From assembly GCA_039812125.1 (NCBI GenBank), contig JBDHZV010000125.1, forward strand, positions 1-8,042: a DNA stretch of 8,042 nt. The letters are read 5' to 3'. The DNA is from Prado023 sp039812125. Lineage in GTDB: Bacteria > Actinomycetota > Actinomycetes > S36-B12 > CAIYMF01. The notes beneath the pieces are model-generated. The model worked only from the letters and a program-made list of their open reading frames with translations. It did not search any database and was not told the origin of the DNA. The translations under genes and the position numbers were made by a program. Positions 7,473-8,042 of this stretch are shown here, one piece after another. Each line of letters starts with the position of its first letter. Position 1 is the stretch's first letter.

Positions 7473-7706
7473 ATGGGCAAGGCGGAGAAGATCATCGCGG
7501 CACTCGGCGGGGCGGACAACATCGAGGAGATCGAGGCCTGCGCCACCCGGCTGCGCACGGTCGTGGTCGACGCTGCCGCGGTGAACGAGGCCGGGCTCAA
7601 GGCCGCCGGCGCGTTCGGTGTGCTCAAGGCCGGGCCGGTGTTCCAGGTGGTCGTCGGCGGCGAGGCCGACGGCCTGGCCATGGACATCAACGACATCATC
7701 GGCTGA
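7473..7706 (+). CDS. nagF: PTS system N-acetylglucosamine-type EIIB phosphotransfer protein
   Basis: A 77-residue soluble EIIB domain on its own polypeptide. It would accept phosphate from a EIIA protein on Cys23, in the motif EACATRLR (21-28), and pass it to the sugar carried by the EIIC encoded just upstream. The size matches the free-standing EIIB of the glucose/GlcNAc family, and the remaining sequence (KAAGAFGVLK at 43-52, VFQVVVG at 56-62, INDIIG at the end) follows the domain to its C-terminus. The gene is 126 nt downstream of EIIC, an intergenic space filled by a hairpin and an 18-bp duplication, and has an excellent AGGAGG. No EIIA, HPr or EI gene is in the window, so these must be supplied from elsewhere. 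GlcNAc specificity rests on context; a glucose EIIB would look similar. Confidence 0.92.
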   Translation: MGKAEKIIAALGGADNIEEIEACATRLRTVVVDAAAVNEAGLKAAGAFGVLKAGPVFQVVVGGEADGLAMDINDIIG

Positions 7707-7709
7707 CCG

Positions 7710-7760
7710 GCAGCGCGGCGGGCGGGGTGGGCCGTGGCGGCCCTCCGCCCGCCGCGCTGC
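7710..7760 (+). terminator. Terminator-like hairpin after the EIIB gene
   Basis: GCAGCGCGGCGGGCGG (7710-7725) and CCGCCCGCCGCGCTGC (7745-7760) form a perfect 16-bp stem with a 19-nt loop, starting 4 nt after the stop codon. It is the longest stem seen in the window and should reduce or stop read-through into nagB. Confidence 0.75.
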
Positions 7761-7924
7761 GGATGCCGGCCCGGCAACCCACCAGCCGGGCACGTGGCCG
7801 GGCAGTCATCCGGCCCAGGGGAGCAGGACCCCGGGGGGAGCACCCCGGGGGAACGGGGAGCAGGAGACGGACGGGCGCCCGATGCGCCCGACGACCAGGC
7901 AGGGACGAGAGAAGGGGAAGTGTC
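7761..7924 (+). promoter_or_regulatory. nagB leader region with GGGGAGCA repeats
   Basis: Between the EIIB hairpin and nagB, GGGGAGCA occurs three times in direct orientation (from 7818, 7835 and 7855); the first and third continue as GGGGAGCAGGA. The 11-mer GGGGGAGCACC (7834-7844) matches 10 of 11 positions of the reverse complement of 5870-5880 in the PTS promoter repeats. Smaller stems include GCCCGGC/GCCGGGC (7769-7775 and 7785-7791) and CGGGCGC/GCGCCCG (7872-7878 and 7884-7890). No clear -10/-35 pair was found. Confidence 0.35.
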
Positions 7925-8042
7925 GTGGAGGTCATCATCGTGGGGCGTCCGGAGGAGGCTGCTCCGATCGTGGCGCAGGCGTACGTGCGGCTGCTGGCGG
8001 CCAAGCCGGACGCGGTGCTGGGGCTGGCGACGGGGTCGACGC
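7925..8042 (+). CDS. nagB: Glucosamine-6-phosphate deaminase, N-terminal part (runs off the window)
   Basis: Only the first 39 residues are present. They begin MEVIIVGRPEEAAPIVAQ and reach VLGLATGST, the start of the phosphate-binding LGLATGSTP loop of NagB and related sugar-phosphate isomerases; the frame is open to the end of the window. NagB converts glucosamine-6-phosphate to fructose-6-phosphate and ammonia, the step that feeds GlcNAc into glycolysis. The start is GTG at 7925, preceded by AAGGGG (7912-7917) at 7-nt spacing. It follows the EIIB gene by 218 nt, a space with a strong hairpin, so it may rely partly on a promoter of its own. A 6-phosphogluconolactonase relative is an alternative, but the N-terminus and PTS context favour NagB. 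Confidence 0.85.
   Translation, partial: MEVIIVGRPEEAAPIVAQAYVRLLAAKPDAVLGLATGST

Noticed and set aside
7761..7811. Riboswitch-like alternative pairing in the nagB leader (GGATG/CATCC and competing GCCGGGC copies)
   Set aside because: Several GC-rich words can pair in more than one way, but no known riboswitch core was recognised and chance pairing is likely.

Overview
The window comes from a high-GC Gram-positive bacterium, most likely an actinomycete. The reasons are the very high GC content at third codon positions, GTG starts, TANNNT-type -10 hexamers, and a GlcNAc phosphotransferase system with EIIC and EIIB on separate polypeptides. A member of the Micrococcales (for example the Cellulomonadaceae) would fit, but the genus is a guess.

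Layout. Left part, minus strand: a MalK/MsiK-type sugar ABC-transporter ATPase (24-1115) with its own promoter candidate, and upstream of it a large membrane glycosyltransferase of the cellulose-synthase type (1245-3386) with an extra C-terminal extracytoplasmic Cys-containing domain. A divergent intergenic region (3387-3595) follows. Right part, plus strand: a MalT-like LuxR-family ATPase regulator (about 3596-5800), a strong terminator hairpin, a promoter region with phased repeats, then GlcNAc-type PTS EIIC (5967-7346), EIIB (7473-7706) and the beginning of nagB, glucosamine-6-phosphate deaminase (7925 to beyond the window).

How the parts may work together. EIIC and EIIB would import and phosphorylate N-acetylglucosamine. 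After deacetylation (nagA is not in this window), NagB would turn glucosamine-6-phosphate into fructose-6-phosphate and ammonia. The regulator next door is the obvious candidate controller: the EIIC promoter has a recognisable -10 but no -35, and just upstream lie four copies of a TACCCC-like element at 11, 11 and 10 bp spacing, the geometry expected for an activator binding one face of the helix. A near-identical 11-mer (10/11) recurs in opposite orientation upstream of nagB. Control of nag genes by a MalT-like regulator, rather than the GntR-type DasR/NagR known in other bacteria, is the most interesting hypothesis here; it is inference. The ABC ATPase may energise one or more sugar importers encoded elsewhere. 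The glycosyltransferase has no visible functional link to the nag genes.

Each plus-strand gene is followed within 4-14 nt by a long perfect GC hairpin, including two between genes of the presumed operon, suggesting stepped expression. No RNA genes, CRISPR arrays, insertion sequences or phage genes were seen.
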